NCBI GenBank assembly: GCA_002310995.1
Contig: DBYV01000063.1
Span: 6,784-58,272 of the forward strand
DNA from: a bacterium UBP6_UBA1177
GTDB taxonomy: Bacteria; UBP6; UBA1177
Length of the DNA: 51,489 nucleotides
Reading direction: 5' to 3'
The notes under the pieces were generated by a model. It ran no database searches and had not been told where the DNA came from. It was given only the letters and a program-made list of their open reading frames with translations. Shown here in pieces: positions 8,635-15,551 of this stretch (position 1 is its first letter; each line of letters opens with the position of its first letter). The position numbers were made by a program, and so were the translations under genes.

Positions 8635-8688
8635 GATTCTCCCTCTAAGTTAGAGGGAGTGCCCGTAGGGCGAGGGCGTGTGTTTGTA
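8635..8688 (-). repeat. palindromic repeat half-unit (copy 1, isolated)
   Basis: Read on the minus strand it is ACACACGCC, then a small GCCC/GGGC hairpin (8661-8671), then a 21-base near-perfect palindrome (8639-8659, CTCCCTCTAA stem with one-base loop), then GAATC. It has the same order and sequence as the half-units at 10261 and 10743. It lies between the lipoprotein stop (8710) and uppP, where its stems could also act as RNA hairpins. Confidence 0.85.
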
Positions 8689-8709
8689 TTTATAGTCTTT
8701 TGTTGCATT

Positions 8710-10239
8710 TTATTCCTCAAACGGACAAACATTATTTTCTTTGCAGTAACACTCCCAGTCACGAAGAGTGAAAGAGACCTCACCTTTATAAAGCTGCCAC
8801 TTCCCTGAAAATGTCGGGAAAGCCATATCTTCTGTAGGCCAGTCATGTTTGACAGGACAGTAAAGTTTGTTTTTGTCAAAACGGTAGAAACACCCGACAA
8901 GGTTGCTTGGTTCTTCAGGAGGAATTGATGTTGCCATCATCAAATTACCTTCGATTTTATTCGGTCTTGCCAGCCTTCCGACAACAATTTCTTTGTAAAC
9001 CGGTTCTTTTCCGTCTTCAAATTTGACTTCAACGAGAACTCCTCCGGGCAGTGTGTAGCTGTAAAAAACAAGTCTGTTTTTGTCATTTTCATCAATTCTC
9101 GGGCTGTGACCGAGTTCATATCCGCTATCAAGTTTTCTCGTCACTTTTATGCACTCTTTTATGCTTGATGGATATTTGCTCAGGTCGCAGTAATATATCT
9201 GCCTTTCTGCAACATCATCATTTATGATGAATGAAAGCCTGTCGTCAACGATGTTTCCTTCCTGAACTTTGCCGATATTGAGGCTGTGCCATTCCCAGTT
9301 GTCGGCTTTTGCGTATTTGACATCGCACCTGCCGTCCTTACCTTCACATACCTGAATCAAAGCCCAGTCTTTGCCGACAAATGGCGGGCGGGAGAAATTT
9401 GAATTGTGATTTTTATTGTCGTACACAAATTCATAAAAATATTCATCTCCTTTTTTTAAGACGGAAATAACGTAAGTTTGGTGTCCTGAATCATTCCATG
9501 CTCTAGTGTTGGAAACGAGAACCACATATCTTCCGCGATTGAAAATATGGGGAGCGAAGTTCGCCCCTAAGGTTGTATATTCATCTTTTTCAGGATCATA
9601 TTCAACAGTCCTGCCTGCATGATAGCTATACTCCATTTCCATTCCCACAAGGCCTTCGCTCATTCCGTGACTCCAAATAACCCCCATGTCTGCTCTATAC
9701 CCGTGAACCGTAACATTTCTGTCACAAACACTTCTTAAGCCAGAATCGGTGTCTGATGTCATATCCGGCAATTTACATGGCCAAGGATAGCATTCCCGCT
9801 TACTGTATTGACCTGGGTTCTCTTTTTCAGCTTTAAGATAAACCTGATATTCGTCCCAGTTGTCCCATTCCCAGATGTTGCGGACACACTGTGGATCGTT
9901 TTCGGTCGGAGTGTCGCAGCCGGGACGGCAGAATGTCGGCTTGCCGTTCGCATCTTTGAAAGGAAAGGGAGTTTTGATCGTGTTTTCGTTGTAGCGAAGA
10001 TCAAGGCATTCGACCTTTTCAGATGTGTCGGAATTTGTGTCAGTATCTGTTGTTTCATCAGAATCGTCAACGATTTCAGAACCTTGGGAGTCTGAATCGT
10101 CATCAACTGTTTCGATGTCACCAGAATCGGAATCAGTATCAGATATTGTGTCGGAATCGTTGGAAGAATGGGAGGATGTACAGGAAACAGCAAAAAAAGA
10201 TATTAGGAAAACAAGAGAGGTAAATGCAGATTTTTTCAT
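8710..10239 (-). CDS. acidic-linker lipoprotein, probable beta-propeller
   Basis: A 509-residue lipoprotein with lipidated Cys20 (AVSC), then a Ser/Asp/Thr-rich linker to about residue 75 with SDTDSD-type repeats. A Cys-rich segment follows (FCRPGC, PQCVRNIWEWDNWDEY, ECYPWPC). The rest alternates short beta-like stretches with Asp/Gly turns and Trp/Tyr-rich strands, suggesting a propeller. It ends with a Cys-containing tail (CYCKENNVCPFEE). I know no named family. ATG 10239 abuts the stop of the nuclease frame (10242-10240), with AAGGAA before it. The gene is bounded on both sides by palindromic repeats. Confidence 0.75.
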   Translation of the reverse strand: MKKSAFTSLVFLISFFAVSCTSSHSSNDSDTISDTDSDSGDIETVDDDSDSQGSEIVDDSDETTDTDTNSDTSEKVECLDLRYNENTIKTPFPFKDANGKPTFCRPGCDTPTENDPQCVRNIWEWDNWDEYQVYLKAEKENPGQYSKRECYPWPCKLPDMTSDTDSGLRSVCDRNVTVHGYRADMGVIWSHGMSEGLVGMEMEYSYHAGRTVEYDPEKDEYTTLGANFAPHIFNRGRYVVLVSNTRAWNDSGHQTYVISVLKKGDEYFYEFVYDNKNHNSNFSRPPFVGKDWALIQVCEGKDGRCDVKYAKADNWEWHSLNIGKVQEGNIVDDRLSFIINDDVAERQIYYCDLSKYPSSIKECIKVTRKLDSGYELGHSPRIDENDKNRLVFYSYTLPGGVLVEVKFEDGKEPVYKEIVVGRLARPNKIEGNLMMATSIPPEEPSNLVGCFYRFDKNKLYCPVKHDWPTEDMAFPTFSGKWQLYKGEVSFTLRDWECYCKENNVCPFEE

Positions 10240-10731
10240 TTAATTTTTCCTTTGATTTTGACACACGCCCCCGTCTACTAACGCATCCACCCCCTCTAGC
10301 TTAGAGGGGGAATCTAAGAGCTGTTCCCCTAAGTTAGGGGAGGTGCCGCTTGCGGCGGTGGAGTGTGTTTCTTCCAGTACATTCAATATAGCGTTCACAA
10401 TGGAGTCCGGTTCCTGAAACACTTTTTTGTTTTCGAATCTTATGGTCTGAATGGCGAAATTGTCAGCCAGATATTTATCTCTATCCAAATCTTTTATATC
10501 TACAAAGTCGTGGTAATTACCATCCAGTTCAATCGCCAGTTTGATTTTCGGACAATAAAAATCAAGAATAAAATTTCCAATACTGAATTGACGACGGAAT
10601 TGAAGTCCGGCAATTTTCTTTTCTTTCAATATATTCCAGAGAGCCGCTTCAGCCGGTGTTGAGTTGTTGCGTAATTTTCTGCGGAAATTTTTTATGGCAC
10701 TGGTGTTTTTTGCTCTTTCTTTCTGACACAT
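10240..10731 (-). CDS. DUF559-type endonuclease (Vsr-like PD-(D/E)XK fold) embedded in palindromic repeats
   Basis: A 163-residue protein whose residues 14-121 match the DUF559 family, related to very-short-patch-repair endonucleases. It shows LRNNSTPAEAALWNIL, FRRQ, then ILDFYCP and LAIELDGNYH, the acidic core, with a final DR...QTIRFEN segment. I chose ATG 10731, close to the domain start. The open frame continues upstream to 10947 only through repeat sequence. The C-terminal 40 or so residues (THSTAASGTSPNLGE... DSPSKLEGV...) are the translation of repeat unit 10261-10369, so the functional protein may end near residue 122. It stops one base before the lipoprotein ATG. Role in DNA cleavage and perhaps repeat mobility is inference. 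Confidence 0.8.
   Translation of the reverse strand: MCQKERAKNTSAIKNFRRKLRNNSTPAEAALWNILKEKKIAGLQFRRQFSIGNFILDFYCPKIKLAIELDGNYHDFVDIKDLDRDKYLADNFAIQTIRFENKKVFQEPDSIVNAILNVLEETHSTAASGTSPNLGEQLLDSPSKLEGVDALVDGGVCQNQRKN
10261..10369. repeat. composite palindromic unit A (two inverted half-units)
   Basis: The left half (10261-10314, ACACACGCC... then a 21-base palindrome 10290-10310) faces an inverted half (10324-10369) with palindrome CCCCTAAGTTAGGGG (10326-10340), hairpin GCCGCTTGCGGC (10345-10356) and terminal GGAGTGTGTTT. Together they make a roughly 109-base inverted repeat with internal hairpins, at the 3' end of the nuclease gene. Confidence 0.9.
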
Positions 10732-10742
10732 GCCGGTTTCTG

Positions 10743-10845
10743 ACACACGCCCCTGCCTTTCAGGCACCCCCTCTAACTTAGAGGGGGAATCGATAAACTC
10801 CTCCCCTAACTTAGGGGAGGTGTCGCCTGCGGCGGTGGAGTGTGC
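10743..10845. repeat. composite palindromic unit B (two inverted half-units)
   Basis: The left half starts ACACACGCCCC (10743), has hairpin GCCTTTCAGGC (10755-10765) and the perfect 21-base palindrome 10767-10787 (CCCCCTCTAA stem). It faces the inverted half with palindrome 10800-10820 (CCTCCCCTAA stem) and the end GGTGGAGTGTG. Same order and orientation as unit A, on the other side of the nuclease gene. Confidence 0.9.
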
Positions 10846-10872
10846 TGTATTCGGTTGTGTGTTTGTATTTTG

Positions 10873-10924
10873 ACACACGCCCCTGTCTGCTAATGCATCC
10901 ACCCCCTCTAGCTTAGAGGGGGAA
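10873..10924 (+). repeat. palindromic repeat half-unit (extra copy)
   Basis: ACACACGCCCC at 10873 leads to a GCATCC spacer and a 21-base palindrome at 10902-10922 (CCCCCTCTA stem). It is preceded by TTTTGA, the same flank as the copy at 10261. No inverted partner follows; the mpl stop is 32 bases further on. Confidence 0.85.
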
Positions 10925-10955
10925 TTTGAGAAAGATTTGATTGACAAAAATACCT

Positions 10956-12380
10956 CTACTTATCAAAAAAATCTGCGATTTTGCCGAAAAATCCGTCGAA
11001 TCCTGAGTTCGACATGATAACTGTGACGGTATTTTCGCCGCTGTTTGCCTTGACCCAGTTGACGGTGTCGTTTATGTCTTTGAGATAAACCGCTTTATCA
11101 GGTGTTTCGGCGTTGATCGTTGCGACTACGCGCTCGGGCTCGAACCTGTTTTCAGGCGGGAATTTGAATGCTTTGGGCGGGAAGCCGACAACGACTTTGT
11201 CCGCTTTTTTGAATATCTCGGTGTACTGCTTTTCAAAGACGTTCTGGCCGTTGGAATTCGTTGCTGGGTCGAAAACGACGTTTATCTTCTTTTCCGGGAA
11301 GAAGTCGATAAACGATTCGAGCGTGAGTTTTACAGCTGTAGGATGGTGCGCGAAATCGCTGTAAATAAGGCCTCCGTTGATCGAACCCAAGTATTCCTGG
11401 CGGCGTTTGATGCCCTTCAAAGTCTTTATTGTTTCAAGGATCTTCGCATCTTTGAGGTCGAATCCTTCGCATTTGAGGAAGGAGACGAGCGCCCCTAAAT
11501 TCATCAGGTTCTGCATTCCGAAAAGGGGAGTTTCGAAGAAATATTTTTCGCCGTTTTTGAATGTCGCCGAGAAATACATCAGTTTTCCGTGCCTTTCCTC
11601 GAATTTTACGAAAAGATCTGCCGATTTGTCCGAAATGGAGTAGGTGAAGAGCTTTTCGGCGGGTATAAATTCGCGCAGTCTTAAATTGTGGTCGAAATCA
11701 AGGGAAAGAATGACTCTTTTCTTAGTTATTTCAACAAGTTTCTTGAAATTTTTGAAGATCGACTCGACTGAATCGTAAATATCTGCGTGGTCGAATTCTA
11801 TCGAAGTTACGATCGTCGTTTCAGGCTTGTAGTGGAGGAATTTCGGCCCTTTGTCGAAGAAAGCGGTGTCGTATTCGTCGCCTTCGATCACAAAGTATCC
11901 GCTGCCTTCGCTGAAAGCGGCGTTCGTGCCCGAAAATTCGGGAATTCCGCCTATCATGTAGGATGGATTTTTGCCGATACCGGCAAGAACTTCGCTGAAA
12001 ACGGTAGTTGTCGTGGTTTTTCCGTGGGTTCCTGAGATTACGACAGGCGATTTGCCGTCAAGAAGGAAATCTTCCATGAGGGACGGCATCGAGTAGTAGG
12101 GAATCCCGCATTTCATGATGAACGCAGCCTCTTCCGACTTGCCGTTGAGGGCGTTTCCGACAACGATAAGATCGGGTTTTTCCTCTTTTACCAAATCAAA
12201 AAACTTCTCCATCGGGTAGCACGGGATTTTTTCTTCTTCGAGTTTCGTGCTTACCGGCGGATAGTATTCAAGGTCGGTGCCGATTACGTTTGCGCCTGAG
12301 CGTTTGCAGATGATTGCGAGCGAACTTACTCCCGTTCCACAGATTCTCGCGAACAAAACCTTTTTTCCTTTGAGTTCCAT
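10956..12380 (-). CDS. mpl: murein peptide ligase Mpl
   Basis: A 474-residue Mur ligase that joins recycled murein tripeptide (L-Ala-gamma-D-Glu-meso-Dap) to UDP-MurNAc in the cytoplasm. The ATP loop GTHGKTTT is at 117-124. GDEYDTAFFDKGPKFLHY at about 167-184 is the hallmark that separates Mpl from MurC, and DFAHHPTAV lies in the C-terminal third. Length is close to the E. coli enzyme. Mpl implies meso-Dap murein and turnover products taken back into the cell. AGGAGG lies 4 bases before ATG 12380. The nuclease-repeat block lies directly downstream. Confidence 0.92.
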   Translation of the reverse strand: MELKGKKVLFARICGTGVSSLAIICKRSGANVIGTDLEYYPPVSTKLEEEKIPCYPMEKFFDLVKEEKPDLIVVGNALNGKSEEAAFIMKCGIPYYSMPSLMEDFLLDGKSPVVISGTHGKTTTTTVFSEVLAGIGKNPSYMIGGIPEFSGTNAAFSEGSGYFVIEGDEYDTAFFDKGPKFLHYKPETTIVTSIEFDHADIYDSVESIFKNFKKLVEITKKRVILSLDFDHNLRLREFIPAEKLFTYSISDKSADLFVKFEERHGKLMYFSATFKNGEKYFFETPLFGMQNLMNLGALVSFLKCEGFDLKDAKILETIKTLKGIKRRQEYLGSINGGLIYSDFAHHPTAVKLTLESFIDFFPEKKINVVFDPATNSNGQNVFEKQYTEIFKKADKVVVGFPPKAFKFPPENRFEPERVVATINAETPDKAVYLKDINDTVNWVKANSGENTVTVIMSNSGFDGFFGKIADFFDK

Positions 12381-12479
12381 GAGTCCTCCTTATGTAAATT
12401 CAGCCTGAAAACCAAAAAACAGCCAATTATAATGATATTTTAAAGAATATCGAGAAGAAAACGCTTTTTATAACATTTT

Positions 12480-13361
12480 TTAGACTACGGCTGCCATCCA
12501 GCAGACAAATATCACGACAATAAAGAGAATTGCCGATATATTCTGGAACTTTTTCCCCGGCAGATTGCGCTTTGAAAAGGCGGCTCCGAATATTGTTCCT
12601 GCCGGAAGTCCTGCTACAAAGCCGAAAAGATGCGCCAAAACATCGCTTTTCTCGCTGCTTCCGAGCATTGCCAAAAGTCCGAGCGCTGCTCCGAAAGGAA
12701 TCCAGCGGCCGAGTTTTTTTTCTCTGAAACTGTCAAAAAACTGTAATCCCGCAAGAACTCCTATCACGCCGAAAACGGAGGTCGAAGCGCCGATAGAGTT
12801 GTGTGCGCTTCCGTAGAAAAACGCGTTCATGAGATTTCCTGCAAAGCCTGTAAAAAGTGCGAAGAGAAGCGCGCTTCCTGTTCCTGTCATTGTTGAAAGT
12901 GCCCAGAGAACGATTCCGCCGAAAATAATGTTCGAAAAAAGATGTTTGTAGTCGCCGTGAAGTGTGAGAGCGGTGACAGCTCTGAAAAATTCACCTTCTG
13001 TTATTGCTGCTGCACTTGATCTGCCGGCACGGATAAGTTCAAGGTGGTCGAATTCGTAGATAAAGATATGGAAGGCAGCAAGCAGTATCAAAGTTGTACA
13101 GAATATAGTGTGATCGACTTTCTGAAAACGTATGTGCGCAAATTTATTGTGAATTTTTTCTATTCTGCCCGCTTTTTCGTAATGGTCAATCTCAGATTTA
13201 GCTTTGTCGTAATCTGCCATAGAGACTTCAATCTGCCACGAATTCCAACGGAAAACGGCATTGTTTTCAATTTCTAGTGAATCGAGAAGAAGTGAATATT
13301 CCCGCGCAGTTTTTTTGTCGGGAGCAGCTATGTATAAGAAATTATTTTGAGTTTCTTCCAT
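12480..13361 (-). CDS. rhomboid-family intramembrane serine protease
   Basis: A 293-residue protein with a cytoplasmic N-terminal domain of about 80 residues, similar in place to that of GlpG, then about six or seven helices. The rhomboid features are HGDYKHLFSN (His140), the catalytic serine loop NSIGASTSVFG (Ser193) and the catalytic AHLFGF (His244). It cleaves membrane-spanning substrates within the bilayer. Start ATG 13361 is 5 bases after the stop of the VCBS/ASPIC lipoprotein gene and lacks a clear ribosome site, so translation probably depends on coupling. Whether that lipoprotein is a partner is unknown, as it has no second membrane helix. Confidence 0.88.
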   Translation of the reverse strand: MEETQNNFLYIAAPDKKTAREYSLLLDSLEIENNAVFRWNSWQIEVSMADYDKAKSEIDHYEKAGRIEKIHNKFAHIRFQKVDHTIFCTTLILLAAFHIFIYEFDHLELIRAGRSSAAAITEGEFFRAVTALTLHGDYKHLFSNIIFGGIVLWALSTMTGTGSALLFALFTGFAGNLMNAFFYGSAHNSIGASTSVFGVIGVLAGLQFFDSFREKKLGRWIPFGAALGLLAMLGSSEKSDVLAHLFGFVAGLPAGTIFGAAFSKRNLPGKKFQNISAILFIVVIFVCWMAAVV

Positions 13362-13366
13362 TAAAA

Positions 13367-15394
13367 CTATTTGGCGAAGTATTCTTCGATCTTGTGATGC
13401 TTGAGTCCTGTTTCCTGATTGATTTCAAGAACATAGTTCGCGAAGACTTTGTCATATTTTGTGACTGTGTTTTCTTTGTCGGGCCAGCGGATTTCTATTT
13501 CCTCGACTTCGCATATTTCGCCAAGACCGATAATCTGGAGATGGTCGTTCTGGAATCCGTTAAGGCCGTATGCGCCCTGGACTTCACGCACGAACTGTTT
13601 GCCACCAGCTTTAACGATAATTTTTGCACCGATGGCATCACGGTTTGCGGTAGTGCCGGAAATGTCGATTATAACTTTGTTGGCATCCTGACCGGTATCG
13701 TTGCGGAGCACTTTTATCCACTGTTTTTCCGGTTTTTTTGAAGCGTCGGCATCGGTTGCTGCCCAGCGCATGAAAGATGTTCCGACAATAAGATCGTAGT
13801 CGCCATCCCTGTCGATATCGACAAACGCGCCGCCGTGAGCACGGGCTACCTGCGCTGCGGCATCTTGAGCTATGTCTGTGAATTTGCCGTCAGTCTGCTG
13901 TTGGAAAAGCATTGATTTCGTGCCGGGGTAATCGGAACTAAGAATGTATATGTCGAGTTTTCCGTCGTTGTCGAAATCAGCAGCAAAACCACCCAAATCA
14001 CCGTCATTCCAGGAACCTGTGCGTTTTCTCGAAATGCCGCTTTCTTCTTCGGAAAGACGTTTTAAAGGCTTTTCCGGGAAATTGTCATTTATAATAAGCT
14101 GTGATTTGTCGCTTGCCTGACCTATGTGCCAATGGGCAAGTTCAATTTGGAAAAGGTCGGTGTCGCCGTCACCATCAAAGTCGCCGCAGAGAGTTCCTGC
14201 GCTGTTGCCGCCGAGTCTGTATGGCTGGTCTGAAAAACCTTCTGTCCAGCCGCTTGTGCCGATTCCGCTGCAGTCGATAAGGGCGCCGTTTGAAATTGAG
14301 CAGTATTCTGTATCTTTGTGGGAAGCATCTTCGCAGTAGCATGCAAAAAACTGGTCATCAACATAGTTTTCGTTGTCGTCATGAGCAAAATTAGAGCTGA
14401 TCGAAAGGTCGTCAAACGTGCCGTTGCCTTTGTTTTTGTAAAGCATGTTGTAGGAACGGCCGTAACTTGAAGTCATAATGTCGGCAAAACCATCGCCGTC
14501 AACGTCACACGCGGCTACACCCCATGTCGGTTTGTTGAATTTACCTTCAAGAGCATTTTCTTCGTTGAATTTTTCTGTTTCAAGGCCGGTTGTTCCGTCA
14601 ACTACATCCTGAAATTTGCCGTTTCCAAGACCCTTCATCAAAGTGTCAGGTTCACATGAGTAAAGTTCGCCGTATCTGTTGTACTGCCTGCCGATGAAAA
14701 GGTCTATAATTCCGTCGTGGTCGTAGTCGAGGAATGTTGCTCCAGCAATGGCTTCAAACAGTTCGTCGTAGGTGAAACTTCCGCCGGCATACTTGAATGT
14801 TCCGTCTCCGTTGCCGAGGTAAACATGAGAATAGTCTTCCTTGAAATTTTCGTTTGAAAGAGTGTCGTTGTCAACGTAAACTACATTCAAAGCGTCCTGG
14901 AATCCGTCGTTGTTCATGTCTGCAAACACAACATATGTTGAAGCGACACCGTTTGTTCCGTCTTTGCCTTTAAAAAGACCGCTTGAAAATGTAACATCCT
15001 CAAAAGACTGGCCCTTTACGTTTCTAAGCAGTTTGTAGAGGTTTTTTGGCTCATTCTGGTCTTCACGTGTTTTCGAAGCCAGCGAAGTGTAAACATCGGG
15101 CCATTTGTCACCGTCGATATCGGCAACTGTTATCTGAGTGCCGAGTGCGTTCAGTTTTTTTATCCCCATTTCTTCCGAAATGTCAGTGAATTTCATTTTA
15201 TATGGTCCGCTCTTCGGAGTAAGGCATATAGGCTCAACGACTTCTTCATCGGGCTGAGAGTCGCTCTGATCTTCGTCGTTTACAGTGTTTTCATCATTTG
15301 CGGTATCTTCACCGCTTTCCGATTTCGAACTGCTTCCGCATGCGGCGCAGAAAAAAGCAAGTAAAATCACCAAAATTACACAATTTTTTTTCAT
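13367..15394 (-). CDS. lipoprotein with FG-GAP/VCBS propeller and ASPIC/UnbV domain
   Basis: A 675-residue lipoprotein: lipidated Cys19 (CAAC), acidic linker to about residue 60, then seven integrin-like calcium motifs of DxDxDGxxD type (DIDGDKWPD, DMNNDGFQD, DYDHDGIID, DVDGDGFAD, DFDGDGDTD, DFDNDGKLD, DIDRDGDYD). This fits a seven-bladed propeller. The C-terminal 100 residues (from about RDAIGAKI) match the ASPIC/UnbV domain with IEIRWPD. It is likely an extracellular, calcium-stabilised adhesion or binding protein; the ligand is unknown. ATG 15394 begins the signal peptide and has GGAGAA upstream. The rhomboid gene follows 5 bases after its stop. Confidence 0.85.
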   Translation of the reverse strand: MKKNCVILVILLAFFCAACGSSSKSESGEDTANDENTVNDEDQSDSQPDEEVVEPICLTPKSGPYKMKFTDISEEMGIKKLNALGTQITVADIDGDKWPDVYTSLASKTREDQNEPKNLYKLLRNVKGQSFEDVTFSSGLFKGKDGTNGVASTYVVFADMNNDGFQDALNVVYVDNDTLSNENFKEDYSHVYLGNGDGTFKYAGGSFTYDELFEAIAGATFLDYDHDGIIDLFIGRQYNRYGELYSCEPDTLMKGLGNGKFQDVVDGTTGLETEKFNEENALEGKFNKPTWGVAACDVDGDGFADIMTSSYGRSYNMLYKNKGNGTFDDLSISSNFAHDDNENYVDDQFFACYCEDASHKDTEYCSISNGALIDCSGIGTSGWTEGFSDQPYRLGGNSAGTLCGDFDGDGDTDLFQIELAHWHIGQASDKSQLIINDNFPEKPLKRLSEEESGISRKRTGSWNDGDLGGFAADFDNDGKLDIYILSSDYPGTKSMLFQQQTDGKFTDIAQDAAAQVARAHGGAFVDIDRDGDYDLIVGTSFMRWAATDADASKKPEKQWIKVLRNDTGQDANKVIIDISGTTANRDAIGAKIIVKAGGKQFVREVQGAYGLNGFQNDHLQIIGLGEICEVEEIEIRWPDKENTVTKYDKVFANYVLEINQETGLKHHKIEEYFAK

Positions 15395-15438
15395 AGAATT
15401 CTCCTTTGTTGAACAGTCAAAAAAAGCAAAGACTGACA

Positions 15439-15447
15439 ATTATAGCA
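15439..15447 (-). promoter_or_regulatory. extended -10 promoter of the VCBS lipoprotein/rhomboid operon
   Basis: On the minus strand TGC-TATAAT (15447-15439) forms an extended -10 element 44 bases before ATG 15394. A -35 box is weak, which is usual for extended -10 promoters. Confidence 0.5.
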
Positions 15448-15480
15448 GAAATTCAAATAAAATAAATATGTCAGAGATTA

Positions 15481-15508
15481 TTGTTTTATTTGCAACTTTC
15501 TGTAAAAT
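15481..15508 (+). promoter_or_regulatory. promoter of the MopE-type lipoprotein gene
   Basis: TTGTTT (15481-15486) and TAAAAT (15503-15508) are separated by 16 bases, 43 bases upstream of ATG 15552. Confidence 0.4.
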
Positions 15509-15551
15509 ACTCCATCGTTGGTGTTTTGCTTCTTTTGTTTTGGAGGTTAAA

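Larger units (their letters stand above)
10261..10924. mobile_element. candidate palindrome-flanked nuclease element
   Basis: Two composite palindromic units (10261-10369 and 10743-10845) in the same orientation bracket the nuclease gene core (10370-10731), and a third half-unit ends at 10924. The arrangement resembles a REP/RAYT locus but with a DUF559 nuclease. No transposase and no clear target duplication are visible, so mobility is inference. Confidence 0.4.

Noticed and set aside
10261..10924. Palindromic repeats as a CRISPR array
   Set aside because: Units are inverted pairs of unequal spacing that flank a gene; there are no regular spacers or cas genes.
10732..10947. Longer nuclease starting at 10947
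   Set aside because: The added 72 residues are translated repeat sequence; ATG 10731 lies just before the conserved domain.
15285..15551. N-terminal extension of the MopE-type lipoprotein from an upstream start
   Set aside because: The extension would bury the clear lipoprotein signal peptide at 15552, which has its own ribosome site; it also overlaps the promoter region.
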